From: Rostratula benghalensis | Lineage: Eukaryota; Chordata; Aves; Charadriiformes; Rostratulidae | Assembly: GCA_013399305.1 (NCBI GenBank) | Contig: VXAI01000013.1 | Location: 1,406,514 to 1,470,513 of the forward strand | Reading direction: 5' to 3' | Length of the DNA stretch: 64,000 nt | Shown here: positions 27,901 to 40,131 of the stretch, piece after piece | Numbering within the stretch: position 1 is the first letter of the stretch | How the letters are laid out: every line of letters begins with the position of its first letter | Made by a program: the position numbers and the translations under genes | Notes under the pieces: generated by a model | Told to the model about the DNA's origin: nothing | What the model saw: only the letters and a program-made list of their open reading frames with translations | Databases searched by the model: none

Positions 27901-28764
27901 TGAAATGAGACAACGTTTCATTGTGACTGAAAAAAATCTGCTTCAAACCAATTTCCCTTTATCTTGGAATAAGGGGAAACTCTAAAATTTTGATATGCCA
28001 GACTGAGACCTGGACCTTATTCTTTACAACCAAAAAAGTTTGCTCACTAGTCTCTTTGTGCTTTTAGCAATATGAATGTACCACCTTCTTTAACAATGCC
28101 CTCTGGTCAGTTGGTTTTCTGCACTAGGCATTCAGCTCCAGACAGATGTGGGGAATATTAATCATGCCAGCATTTTACCTCCTACTGCCCTGACCTTCAC
28201 TGGGGAAAGTGAAGATCTCAGAAACAAAATATCTGAAAGAGCAGACTAATTTGGGACAAGTCCTCTGCATTTTGGTCCTGATCCCAAGCCAGAATCAATC
28301 TAAAGACTCTGCTGAAGCTAACAGAATTGCTATTAAAACCAGTTGAATATATTCTGCCACAGCAGACTCTGTACCCCTTAGGAGAAATTTTTTTCAGTTG
28401 ATTCTAGGCTGCCTGAAATATTAGAAACACTAAAGTAAGTATCTCCATATTATATTTAAATGGTACTTTTTAGATTCTCCGGGAGCCAAACTAAAAGTAT
28501 CATGACTGGCACCTTGCTAATTTCTCTATAAATAATGATTAATTTTATTCTTCTTCCAGGCTATTTCTCAGACACCTTTGCAGGCTATTTTCTTCCAATA
28601 ATTGCTAGACTGTTTTGAGAACTTACTACTACAGTATTGTGAATATATGAAAATATCTAGTCTTGATTTCTAATTTTCAAGGCAGGTTATAGCCTTTAGA
28701 GCTACAGCAAAAAGCACAGATAAAAGTCTCTAATACTTTAATGGCATAAGAAGTCTACACAGTA

Positions 28765-28811
28765 AATTAAAAAAAAAAATAAAACAAAACCAAAACCACA
28801 CCAAAAACCCC
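28765..28811 (+). repeat. A-rich low-complexity tract
   Basis: A run followed by AAAC/CCAAA units ending in CCCC, similar in character to 21681-21748. Confidence 0.8.
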
Positions 28812-28900
28812 ACAAGAACTCTGAATATCGAAAACAAACCGGTAATATTCTGGAAAACTGCTCATCATATTTTGTCTTTTGAGACTGGCAATGCATCTGT

Positions 28901-29010
28901 TAGTCCCACTTCACAAACACAGAAACTGAAGCAGGGGTTTGGATGAATCGGGGTGAGCTGCTTTGGCAAATGAGCCAAGCGTTAGGGTTCGGAGGCAGCA
29001 GGGAGGATTA
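28901..29010 (-). mobile_element. MIR/CORE-like SINE relic, antisense
   Basis: CCCACTTCACAAACACAGAA then ACTGAAGCAGGGG, GGTGAGCTGCTTTGGC and a following gap-rich match resemble antisense MIR-type text (CCATTTTACAGATGAGGAAACTGAGGC). Very diverged. Confidence 0.35.
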
Positions 29011-30704
29011 AGGTTCCCAAAGGCCCCAAGTAAAAGCTCAGACTCTATTCATCTACCTATTAGAGTGTATCATCATGTAATGAGCTGATGCCTCAGAGAA
29101 AACTAATCAATGCTTGTCCTTTCAGGGCGATCGTAGTGACAGGCTCTGATTTGGAAACAGAAACCCTAGTTCCAAACCTGCATGCAGTCCTCCAGGCTAT
29201 GTAACCCAGTGCAATATCATAGCAACAGCTGATTAGCCAAATTTGTATGAAAGTAATACAAGTTATTCCAATGTAAATAATGTAATGAATCCTCACAGAT
29301 TATTTAACTAAGCATGATACTGGCAGTTGGCAAGAAGCATTTCTGACAGGGAAAAAAACCCCCAACTTTTAATTGGAAAGTGTATCAATGGCCTCTACTT
29401 CGAACAAGAAATGAATGTTCATGAAACCTACCATGTCAACAATTCATAACTTCATCCAAAAGCAGCCACAACAGAGGCAGGAGCTGAACAAGCTGCCCCG
29501 CTAATGAGCCCAAGCCCTTGTTTTGAAGGAATAGCAATGCCAGTGACAGGAGGTCGATAAAACTCTGATGTATGAGACAGGAAAGGGGCTGCATGACTGA
29601 CCAAACAAAGTCTCTTCTCAAGACAGAGGAGCACCTACCCTCTGGGGCAAACATTGGCATGAGCTAACACCTGCCATTTGAGGATCTCTGGTGTGCCAGG
29701 AACCCATGGCCCAGGAGCAGTTCCCATGCTGCTTGGGAGTAAAAGGAGTGCCAGTTTCTACTCTCCCTCTTTGATGAGATCCTGTTATCAGATCCTGACT
29801 CAGCCATAGCCCTGAAAGGCAGCTACTCCACTATTTCTGTAAGGTGAATACATCAGATGACACTAACATTTACACTCTCTTGGGTTTACTCACTCTTAGA
29901 AGCAAAACCACCAAACCTGGGTAAGGTAACTCCTTTTGCAGGGGTAGTTCAGCTCTGCAGAAAGCTGAACTGCAGGAAGGGTTTGGAAACCAGAAATAAT
30001 GCAGGATCGGTGTACTGCCGTGGCTGCCACCATGGTCAGGCTGGCAACTCCCTAGTGAAACGTGCACTCAGGACAGCTCAAGATCAGGTTCCCTGTGAGC
30101 TCAGCCATGGCCCTGGCTAGGATTTTCAGTGAAGGGCACACATATGGGCAGCATGTCCCCTCCCTACCAAGTACACCATTTCAGTGATTGTGCAACACCC
30201 ATCTGGAAAACACCAATGAGCCATGCACCAGGGGGGCTTTTGGACACAGCTTACAAAAATCATTATCATTCATCACCATTTTTGCCTTGTTTTACTTTGT
30301 GAAGACAAAAGCTTTGAGGGGAAAAAATAGATTATTCAATCTAATAATCTAGGGTTTTTTCTTCTCCTTCCTCCTTGCCCAGTGAAACCCCACTGCTTAA
30401 GAGGGGGAATCAAGGTCCCGTTGGAAAAAATTGGCAAGAGGTGCCTTGGAAGAGCAGTGTGTAAGAACATCTAACTGCATCCAACTCTGCTTCCCTCAAA
30501 GTGAAGTCAAGTGGTATTACAGTTTGTGTTTAGAAGAACAAAGGGTTTCTATGCTGTTATTACACAAATCTCATTTGGCAATACAATGGGGTTTTATACA
30601 GTAAGTAATCACAGAAAAGCCTTTTTTCTCCCTTTTTTTTAATCACCATACTCTCTATAATAGGGTAGCTTTTTGCGATAACCTACAAATCTGATCCTAC
30701 AAAA

Positions 30705-30797
30705 CACCTGATCTAGGTGTTCCTGCTCCAGCAGGGGGATTGGACTCGATGATCTTTCAAGGTCCCTTCCAATCCCTGATATACTGTGATTCTGTGA
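30705..30797 (+). mobile_element. CR1 LINE 3' end
   Basis: CAGGGGGATTGGACTCGATG, ATCTTTCAAGGTCCCTTCCA, then ACTGTGATTCTGTGA. Short, 5'-truncated copy with the 3' tail intact. Confidence 0.95.
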
Positions 30798-33403
30798 AAT
30801 TGAAACAGTCAGTTAGGAAGTTCGTACCCTCTGAAGTGGTTTCTCCCAACACATTTGTATGTTAATTCTTATCTTATTTATTTTTATTTTATGCGGTTTA
30901 CTATATGTGATAAATAAAAAGACCGTATTGATCGTGCATGTGTTTACTGCAAAGACATAGTCTCCCTTTAATTATTCTGCAAATAATGTAGCTTTACATG
31001 TAGAAATACAGACTAGTAGTGCACACAAGGTTATCAGAAATATAAAAGAAGAGGAGAAACTAAGCTCATATATACACACTATAATGCTTCTTCAGGCAGT
31101 TTGGACTGAAAAAAAAGAGCTCCTGTTGGGACACTTTTAACAATAAAAGCAATTAACAAAAATACCAGTTGATTTTTTAAGTTCTCAGGACCTGATTTCT
31201 CTCTTATTAAAAGCTGCTGAAGACCTCCCCGTTATATAACAAGACTTAGATGAGACCATTAATTTTTCTGTCTCCTTTTTACAATGTTAGGTGTGTTGTG
31301 GTTTTGCTGGCAGTAGAGATAAAATGAGAAATTACACAAGTAGGTTTTCCTAATGTTTAGATTACCTTTTTTAGAAGCTTTATACAGAGTTGCGAGGATC
31401 AGGTTTAACCTTCCTACTGGTCTGTCTGAATCAAACATTTATTTAATAAGCAGGAGATACTAAGGGAGAATTATTGTAGACTATTCTGAATTCATTTCAC
31501 AATCAACTCTGTCAGTGAAACACACTATAATTCAGTAATATTGCATTCTGGTAAGCTCCCTTTTTTTCCCAGAAATCCTACCTGAAATATGAAAAATATG
31601 ATTTTCCTTATACATGCATAATCAAAAAAATATTGCAGGTGATGGATAGAGGTGAGATAGATTTATTAAAACACTTTGTGTAATGTTTCATAAAACCTTA
31701 ATATCTCCAAAATTAATTTCAATTGGAATTGTAATAAAGACAATCATACAAATTGGAAACTATCTGAATAGCCATAAATACATATCAATGATAAATATCA
31801 AAGTTCTGATTTGTGGGCAAAAGCACTGAAGATCCAGATTTTTAAAAAAATTCCCTGTCAGATCTGGAAAGCAGGAGGAAAACATGATGCTAATAGAAGG
31901 AATTTTGAGAAATAATACAAAGGTATCTAGAGAAATTATAAATGTGATACCAAAAAGTGGTAGAGCTTAAGGAAATACAATCTCATACCTCTGAGTAAGA
32001 CTATGTGGATCAAAAACTTGAAAGGAAGAGAAACCAGAAAGCAATAACATCAGAGAAGGTCAGGCCGATGGCAATTTCCTATAGGTACATGATAACATCA
32101 CCTCCTCCCAGGCAGCCCACACCGCTATTTTCTGGACAAAGCTGAGACTAAACCTGCCCAGAGGAGCCCTTGTCCATTTGCGCAGAGATGAGCACAGGGT
32201 CAGAGGAAAGCCTCAGTGAATACAGTTCTCTGGGGCTAGCTTGGCTTTTCTCCCCTTTTCTGAAGCACATGGACGAGCAGGCTGGGTTTCTTCATTTTGG
32301 CTCCTACCAATCTTTATTCTTTCAACTAAGGCTGATGAGAAAGAAGTCACAATGGTCTCTGTATACTTTATGCATTAAAGATAGGTAGTAGACCACATTT
32401 TGATCCCAAGAAGTCTTCAGTAACTCACAAAATATGAATAAAATTTAACTCAAGAAAAGAGAAAATTGTTCATCTTATTTCTGTTGGCTTTCTCCCAGCT
32501 AATATAATTTTCGTACTTAATTCTGGGATTTTGCAGTTTCCATATCTCAAATTTAAGCTTTGGCAAGCTGAGATGCCCTGAGTAGTAATGAGTTGGTACA
32601 GCTTGCTCAACAAAGGATGCAAATAAATTACAAAATTAATTCATTTTTTTCACTAAGGCTAGCAAATGAACATTTCTCATTGTACAGGTTTTGAAATTGT
32701 ATTTTAAGCTGGAGAAAACAACTAGACAACCATAACTCCAGGGCTGACACGTAGATGTAACACTCGTGCTCTGCATGGCCTCCTCCAAACACCTTCTCAG
32801 GGCCTTCTGCTGCATTTGTTAAATCATTTGCAGGAAGGCTGAACTATCCCCTAGGACTACACTGCCAACTACACTGTGTTAAATAGCCTAATCTTAAAAT
32901 TGGCATAAAGCAACTCATTCCAGGGTGTGCACCACGGTGATTAATCTGAATTCAATGGAGCCATGCTCATTCACAAAGCTGAGCAGCTACAGCTGTGGTG
33001 CCTTGCTAATACTAATGGTCTCACTTTAAGCCTGCAGAGCTCTACTGCAAGCTTTTACGATTCTGGTTAGTCCAGAAGTTCATACTAAGTGAAGCTTTGG
33101 TGGGATTTAGACACTTCAGTCCACGTGTCCTCATTCTTAAAAGTGTTAGGTACCTATCAGCTGTGGAGAACTGTGCTGCTGTTTATGCTGCAGAGCTGCA
33201 CCCAGTGCAGAGTTGTTTGAGTGATGCAGCAGTTTGCAGTATAAAATTCCCTGTTTTCTTGTTTGTGAAGCCTGTTAGGTATCTGAAGTGGTGCTTCTGC
33301 TTACACTTCAGACATATCCACAAGACCAGAATAAGAGCTGCTCGCCACCTAGGCAGTGACTTGTCAAGTCTGTCTTCCCTTACGTCCTTGAAGAACCAAC
33401 CAG
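30798..33403. other. Intergenic, nothing recognised
   Basis: AT-rich sequence with no identifiable transposon, RNA or exon. Confidence 0.55.
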
Positions 33404-33536
33404 AGAGTCATAGAATGGTTTGGGTTGCGAGGCACCGTAAAGGTCATCTAGTCCCAACCCCCCTGCAGGGACTGGGACAGGGACCCCTTCCATTAGACCA
33501 CGTTGCTCAAAGCCCCATCCAGCCTGGTCTTGAAGC
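33404..33536 (-). mobile_element. CR1 LINE 3' end, antisense
   Basis: Begins AGAGTCATAGAATGGTTTGG, then AAGGTCATCTAGTCCCAACC and GCCCCATCCAGCCTGGTCTT. The left end is the element's 3' terminus. It interrupts the 192-codon frame at 33097-33675, which is therefore not a gene. Confidence 0.94.
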
Positions 33537-35655
33537 ACAGCCAAACAAGTGGACATGTACAGGATGGAAGGCTGCAAGAAACCTCCGTCCACATGGATCT
33601 CTCCTAAGCTTTCCTGACAGACAAAGACCACGTGTAAAAAGAAGCAACAGTACTTCCAAATGTATAACTTGCTGAGAGGATATATGTTTTTTAAAATATT
33701 GTCAGTGATTTAATGCTGTGGCAGGGACAGGGAAACATTTACATTCAGCTGTTAATGTACAGTATATGGCTTTGCTTGGGCCTTTTGTTTGCATTAAATG
33801 TACAGAAGCCATTACAAAGTATCCATACTACTAAACAGCCTCTATGTTTTCAAACAGTTTATTTCCAAACTGAGTACCAGAATATCACTAGAAACTGGTC
33901 AGAGCAAATGGAGATGTTTTTGCCTTACTTGAGCTGCCAATTTTGTGGATTCTGGGCCCCATCTGAAAGTGCCTCTGGTTGCTTGCAGCACAGCTCCAGC
34001 CATGAGCACAGAACTCCACGCTTCAAACCTGCTCCCAAAGTTGGAAAAAGCAGCAAGACAGCTTTTATCAGAATAATTTGTGGAGGCACTGAGGCACTTT
34101 CAGTCCAAGATTGCCATCTTGTGGTCTGTGATTGCAGAAGAAAATTTCTAAAATACAGGCTTGCTGTCCTGTGTTCAGTGGTGAAGACAAATTTTGTATC
34201 TCATTTATTGCACTCAAAAAAAAAAAAAAGATTATTTTTTTAAAGACATTTTAATGAATCTTTAAGAGCTAAGTAAGGATGTTAAATACTCCTGAAACAA
34301 TCAGAGAAATTGCAGTTTACAAAAAAATTAATAATATCTAATAATAAATATTTTACAGCTACAATGTTTTACAATTACAGGGAACAGTTTTATGTGCAAG
34401 AATTTTCAATATAATTTAATGGTTTATAAATTCAGACATAAAAATTTAATTAAATCTTTAAGAGAGAGAGTGGCTTGGTAAAGAAATCTGCTCTCCCATC
34501 AGACATTAGCTGGGAAAGCAGTTTTAATACGGAAAAACTGCTCTCCTACCGAGTTGCTCAGGTATTTGAAGAGGTAACTGGGTATAAAGTTTTTTATTTA
34601 TTCAATATTTGATTTGAAGTATTTTAATTTATCTCTATCCTAGTTAAAGAATTTTAGAAAGTTGGTTTTGGTTTGTTTTTTTTTAAAAACCACACATTCA
34701 GTATTGAAGAAAAGATGGATGTAATAAGGGAAAATTATAAGCACCATTATCTGGATCAGATAAGGTATATCCAATATACATATATGATGCAGCATTGCGT
34801 GTGTGTGATTTACTTATTTTTACCATCACCACCAGTTTTTCAAACTGCCTGCTTTGTAAGCAGACTGTCCTTCTGGAGTCTGATTGCTGGATTTGGAAAT
34901 CTCAGGCAATCAGATGCTCCCAACAGCAGGGCACATCTGGAGAATGGAGGTTCATTATGGGGAACGATGAGCCCTGCTCCCTGCTCTGTCATCTGCTATC
35001 AAGGAGCCTATTTCATCCAAAGATAAAAGCTAAGAGCATTGTTTCATGTTTTCCAAGGCCCTGCAGTATGTGCGGCTCCTTCTTTGTACTGTTAATACAT
35101 GGCTTACAATGAGACCTCAAAATGCCAAATTCGTTTGAGAAGCCAATGAGCGAGTGCTGAAAGAGCCCCTTGATCAATATTGACAACATATTGGGGATAC
35201 ATGATACAGAGGGTGTCAAAGAGGGAAATTATTAAAGAGGTAGTATTTTTCATAAAACTGTTTGCATTTTGAGATACAAAATAACAAACAAGAACAAGTT
35301 TGAAATCGAATCACATAGTAGCAATGCAGTGATAATCAATTACTAGCAGCCTGATTTCCATTTCATTTACAGGTTCATTTTCTTAAATGGAAACTTTCCT
35401 TTAACATTTTATATTGTATTGCAGTCATTTTTAAGCAAATGGTTAAATATGTATTATCAGCTAGTTAACTGTAGGAGAGTTCTGTTTTAATTTTCTACAG
35501 TATTTTATATAATAATCACTCATTCTCAGTTAACTTTATCTCTGCTCTATTTATTCTGCTATTTATTTGGGATAGTAATACACAGAGAACATTCTAAGTT
35601 AATAAACACAACTTCTATCATGGAAGTTGAAAAGATGCAAATGTACTCAACCATT
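33537..35655. other. Intergenic, one long open frame of unknown meaning
   Basis: A plus frame of 176 codons (33713-34243) ends in a 14-base A run, 34216-34229, read as KKKKR. It has no recognised domain, and codon content looks like ordinary AT-rich sequence with scattered Cys and Trp. One such frame by chance in 64 kb of this composition is not surprising. Otherwise nothing recognised. Confidence 0.5.
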
Positions 35656-36244
35656 TGTGCCCAGATGTTTGCAGCTGGGATGGAGTTAACTTTCTTGCTG
35701 GCAGCTGGTGTAGCACTGTGTTTTGGATTTGGGATGAGAAGCAGTGATGATAGAGCACTAATTGTTTTGGTTGCTGCTCAGCGGTCAAAGCCTTTACTGT
35801 TCCTCACACCGCCCCACCACTGAGAAGTCTGGGGGAGCACAAGAAGTTGGGAGGGGACACTGGTGGGACAGCTGACCCCAGTTTACTAAAAGGACATTCC
35901 AGACCATATCACATCCTGCTCAGTATAGAAAGCGGTGAGGAGAAGAAAGGGGAGAGACACATGATTTGAGCTACGGCATTTGTCTTCCCAAGTAACATGA
36001 TGGAGCCCTGCTTTCCTGGAGGTGGCTGAACACCTGCCTGCCCATGGGAAGCAGTGAATTAATTAATTTCTTGATTTGCTTTGCTGCCATGCACAGCTTT
36101 TGCTCTACCTCTTAAACTGTCTTTATCTTAATCCCCAGGTTTTTCTTCACATTTACTTTTCTGATTCTCTCCCCGACTGCAAATTAGGGGGAGTGAGCAA
36201 ATGGCTGCATGGCCCTACATGCTGGCTGGGGTTAAACCATGACA
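35656..36244 (+). mobile_element. ERV solo LTR, family B, copy 1
   Basis: Near-full LTR. Contains CAGCTGGGATGGAGTTAACT, then AAGAAGTTGGGAGGGGACAC, GACAGCTGACCCCAGTTTAC and ACACCTGCCTGCCCATGGGA. It ends GCTGGGGTTAAACCATGACA, matching a TG...CA LTR. The promoter region has a weakened TATA (CAGTATAGAAAGCGG), and the poly(A) signal is degraded to CTTAAA before CTGTCTTTATCTTAATCCCC. The start is approximate. No internal viral sequence adjoins it. Confidence 0.85.
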
Positions 36245-36649
36245 GTCCTTTTCAGGTCTCCACCTGTTGGTTGTTTTGATGTTCCTCGGTGGCACAGCTC
36301 TTGGGTATGAGGATCTCTACGTAATGCACTTATAGAGCTATTTCATGCAATGCTGCTGCATGTAGGCCAGTGTTTCCACTGAAAAGAACACAAAGAAATA
36401 AATAAAATAAGCCCCCAAGATACAGCTACTAACTTGTATCTTGTATTTTTGATTACGGCCCAGAGAGACACAGGGTCATAGAAAATCCAACACTAAATGG
36501 AAATGGTGGCCCAGTGCTGCAAGGAGAAACACGTAAAGAAACCTGCTGTAGACCACACTTACTAGTTTCTCAATGAAATTAATAGGAAAATGAGGGCAGA
36601 AATACTGTTTGTACATGTGAAAATGCCAGAAGTTTAAACTATTGCTAGT
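36245..36649. other. Spacer between two co-oriented LTRs
   Basis: About 405 bp with no gag, pol or env similarity that I can see. A 96-codon minus frame covers part of it and enters the second LTR. Confidence 0.6.
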
Positions 36650-37222
36650 TGTCCTGTTTTCAGCTGACATACATAGAGTTAATTTTCTCTCTAGTGGCTT
36701 CTGTGTTTCAGGTTTGTTAAGAAAGGAAAGTTTTAGCTGTTGCCAGGTGATGTTTGTGAAACTCAAGGACTTTTTTCAGCTTCCCATCTCTTCCCAACTT
36801 CCCAAGCTGATAAGGAGCATAGACAGAACAATAGAACGGCCAACGGGACATTCTGTACCACAGACTTCATACCCTAGTTTATAAATGGGGTTGCCTAGGG
36901 GTGGGGTGGGAATTTGCAATAACTGCTCAGAATGGGCTGGGCAACCAATTCACAGGGTGGTGAGAGTGACTTGTGTTGTATTACTTTACCTTGTATATTC
37001 TTTTACCATTATTTATTATTACTATTATTGTTATTGTTGTTGTCGTTATTTTCCTTTTTTTGCTATTTTTCCATTAAACTGTCTTTGTCTCAGCCCACAA
37101 GGAGTGGGGTTTTTCCTTCCCTTTCCTTTTTCTCCCACTTCTCCCTGCCCTTCTTGGGGGGAAGAGGAAGAATTGCCCAAGGGGCTGAGTGGGGCTAGTT
37201 GCTGGCTGGGGTTAAACCACCA
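36650..37222 (+). mobile_element. ERV solo LTR, family B-related, copy 2
   Basis: Starts TGTCCTGTTTTCAGCTGACA, then ATAGAGTTAATTTTCTCTCT, with a TATA box (TATAAA at 36880-36885) and poly(A) signal ATTAAA at 37073-37078 before CTGTCTTTGTCTCAGCCCAC. It ends GCTGGGGTTAAACCACCA. The end motifs match copy 1, but the middle differs, so it is a different subfamily or an older copy. A TTATTA-type simple repeat sits at about 37005-37050. No exact target-site duplication found. Confidence 0.85.
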
Positions 37223-38096
37223 AACTAGGAAACAATTTAAGTGGGCTTCACTCCTGTGGAAAAAATCAAATGTCAACAGAAATTATTTAAATGTGTATAC
37301 TGGTCATCGACAGCATCCATCTGTGGTATTTTACCTTTCAAGCAAGGGCTAAACTTCTCCAGGCTGAAATCAATAACATTAAAGCTAAGGCTGGACACAT
37401 CAACAGTTACAGCTTTCTGGGGCTAACTAACTTGATTCATGCAATCTGATGTTTTTATAAAATTATGTTAGCACAGATTAGAACCTTGTGCTCACTGGGA
37501 GTCACTCTCATCTATCAAAGCAATAGGGATTTCTTGGGAATTTCTTTATGCACATATTATTCACCTGCTGGTCTATATGTTTGCTGCAGGCATGGGGAAA
37601 TTCACTTAAAAATTTCTTTTGATTAAAAAGAGTCAGAGCCATTTCTCAGAAATCTACTTTTTTGGAAGTAGATTTGGTCTGCTTCACTGAGTTTAACAGA
37701 GCCTCTGTATTTACAAGCAAGGACACTGAACCATTATTATGCAGAAGCCAAAACAGCTTTAAATTTCAGTGGTTTAGAACAGACTTGAAAAAACACTTCT
37801 CTACCAGAACACAAGATCTAAACACCCAAAGGCTCTAATGTATCCACGCATGCCTATGAAGGAACATATTTTCAGTGTCTCTCTCATGTTGTGTTGAAAA
37901 CTGAGCCTAGATATTTTTGTACCTACATTCTTCACCTGTGAGAAATACAGAGATAATTTCCAACAATGCAACAAAATGAGCCTTGTCATTATTATCCACA
38001 GGCCTACCACATTCTGGCAATTCTCTATAACCCAAAAATGAAAAGATATGAATACTACATGACAATATATATATTTTTGCTAGACGTTTTTATGGC
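37223..38096. other. Intergenic, nothing recognised
   Basis: AT-rich, no identifiable repeat or gene. Confidence 0.55.
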
Positions 38097-38250
38097 TCAT
38101 AGAATCATAAAATGGTTTGGGTTGGAAGGCACCTTAAAGATCATCTAGTTCTGTCTAACCCCTCTGCCATGGGCAGGGACAGCTCCCACCAGACCAGGTT
38201 GCTCAAAGCCCCATCCAGCCTGGCCTTGAACAGTTCGAGGGAAGGGGCTG
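38097..38250 (-). mobile_element. CR1 LINE 3' end, antisense
   Basis: TCATAGAATCATAAAATGGT, TTGGGTTGGAAGGCACCTTA, GCCCCATCCAGCCTGGCCTT. The double TCATAGAATCATAAAA is the terminal CR1 8-bp repeat. Close to consensus, so relatively young. Right end approximate. Confidence 0.95.
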
Positions 38251-40106
38251 GGCTCTTCTGGCAGAACAGGATTCTGGGCTTTTCTCAATTGCTATTAGTC
38301 ACTGCATGGAGAAAAGAAGTTAAAGGTATGGGTGTTATTTTCCATCATCCTTTTGGGACCAATAATATGAGCAAACTGACTAAGGCAAGTGATTTCTGTC
38401 ATAGTAACGGTACGAGCTGCATTCCCACAGAATTAACCAACATGGGAAGCCTTGGTCTGCTCCCACAGACCCCATTTCTGATGAAGAAAGCAGTTGAAGG
38501 ATGAAGAACCTGGTACAATGCCCGTGAAAGGCTACAGCAAGGTGTGATTACTGCATCAGCCAGCAGCAAAGCGCCTATGCCACTGCCAGAGAAACACAGA
38601 TGAAATTAAGGGATTCACCATCCCTGCGTCGATGCTGCTGCACAAGAGAGGTCTCACCTGTGTTCTGCTAACGATGGATAGATATCCACATCACACAGAG
38701 CTCTCAATCAGCAGCAGCTTCGCAGAAACTTTCAGGCAGAGAGTCAGTTGTACAGGGACGAACTCAGCCGTGCCACAGATGTCTCCAGGAAAAAGGTAGA
38801 AATACAGTGTAATGCAACATCATGATATTCTGCTGCTTTTGCCCTAGATAACCCAAGTTCTGTCCTCAGCACTTTGTATTCACTTTTTCATGAAAAGAAA
38901 ATTAACTTCAAAGTCCCAAGTAAACCATCTTTGAAAAGTGGGTAGTGGCTTTACACCCAAAGAACCCATAGTTCCATCTTAAAAATCATGCAAATATTTT
39001 GAACATCCATATTCAGAGATCTCTGGGAAGAGCTGACCACCTGTCAGGAATAAGAAAAAAATCCCTCCAGATCTTGTTTTGGACAGGAGGCTGCGTTAAC
39101 CACCTGTCTGTACATATGTCTATAGGGACATTTGGGACCAGCTCAGTGTGACCTCTGTGTTCTTTTAGATTTATTTTAACAGCCAATATGTTATGCTAAA
39201 ACAAAACTGTCCCTGTAGCATCATCCGTCAAAGGGTATATCTGCAGCATAAAGAGCAAGCCTTCATGGGGGAAAACACACAATTCTTTTCAAAATTGTGA
39301 ATATTCTTGAGTTTTTATTCAAATAATAGTTGGGATGTTCTCTGGGTAAAAGTTGAGTGCAATTAGAATAGGCCTGTTCGTTAAAAGGATTGAAATAAGA
39401 TTTAGATTAAATCAAGACTGACATAGGAAAAAAAAACCACACATGATTACACTGATCTAATTTCTGGTGCAAAACAAAGGAACCTCCTGTTTTTAAGACA
39501 TAGATGTTAAAATGCAAGAAAATTCCTACAAAGAAAAAGGTTTGACAAGGTTCTGGTGACATCTAAGCCAGATATATAGGACATTTTTGGCTCTCCTTCG
39601 TCTGTAAACCTCCAAAATGTTTCCAGGCATATTTTTTTCAGATTGATAATACAAATTACAGCATCAAGTTAGGACAAAAAGATTTACACCTCAACCACAC
39701 ACAGCTGCCCAGTTCAGAGCACTTTTATGAGAATTCAGATTATGGCAAACCCATAATAATGAAGTAGTTTTCTATTAGAATTATAATAAAGTGCACTGCA
39801 CAATGTCATTGTAGAACAAATGTGTTCTTAAAGTTTCAACTTCTCCATTAATTTCTGTATTGTTAACTCTAACACTGATAATGTTATTTTAAATTTTACT
39901 ACTGGTAAGTATGTCACAATTAAAAGGCTAAGGAATGTGAGGAGACTCATAAATACTTATAACAATATTATAAACATGGATAGCATCAGGCCTGTGAAAA
40001 AATTGTTCAAATTAAAATGCATTTGTCTTTAACAGATTACGTAAAATATCTTCAGCATAAACAAGTGCAGCTTCAACAGACTAATTTAGCTTTGCTGCTT
40101 TTTTTA

Positions 40107-40131
40107 ACACAAACAAATTATTTGTTTGTGT
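40107..40131. repeat. Perfect 25-bp palindrome with forkhead-like motifs
   Basis: ACACAAACAAAT, one central T, then ATTTGTTTGTGT. The arms are exact reverse complements. Each arm contains ACAAACA/TGTTTGT, a core resembling forkhead (FOX) binding sites. Confidence 0.85.

Larger units (their letters stand above)
24301..30704. other. Intergenic, mostly unassigned
   Basis: Contains a GAGAG pentanucleotide repeat, a possible SINE relic at 28.9 kb and an A-rich tract at 28.77 kb. A GC-richer block lies at 29450-30120 with frames of up to 87 codons on both strands and no recognisable features. No gene identified. Confidence 0.5.

Noticed and set aside
33097..33675. Plus frame of 192 codons, the longest in the window
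   Set aside because: The middle third is an antisense CR1 (33404-33536); the rest has no recognisable domain.
35656..37222. A single intact provirus with two LTRs
   Set aside because: Only about 405 bp lie between them with no viral coding sequence, and the LTR interiors differ strongly.
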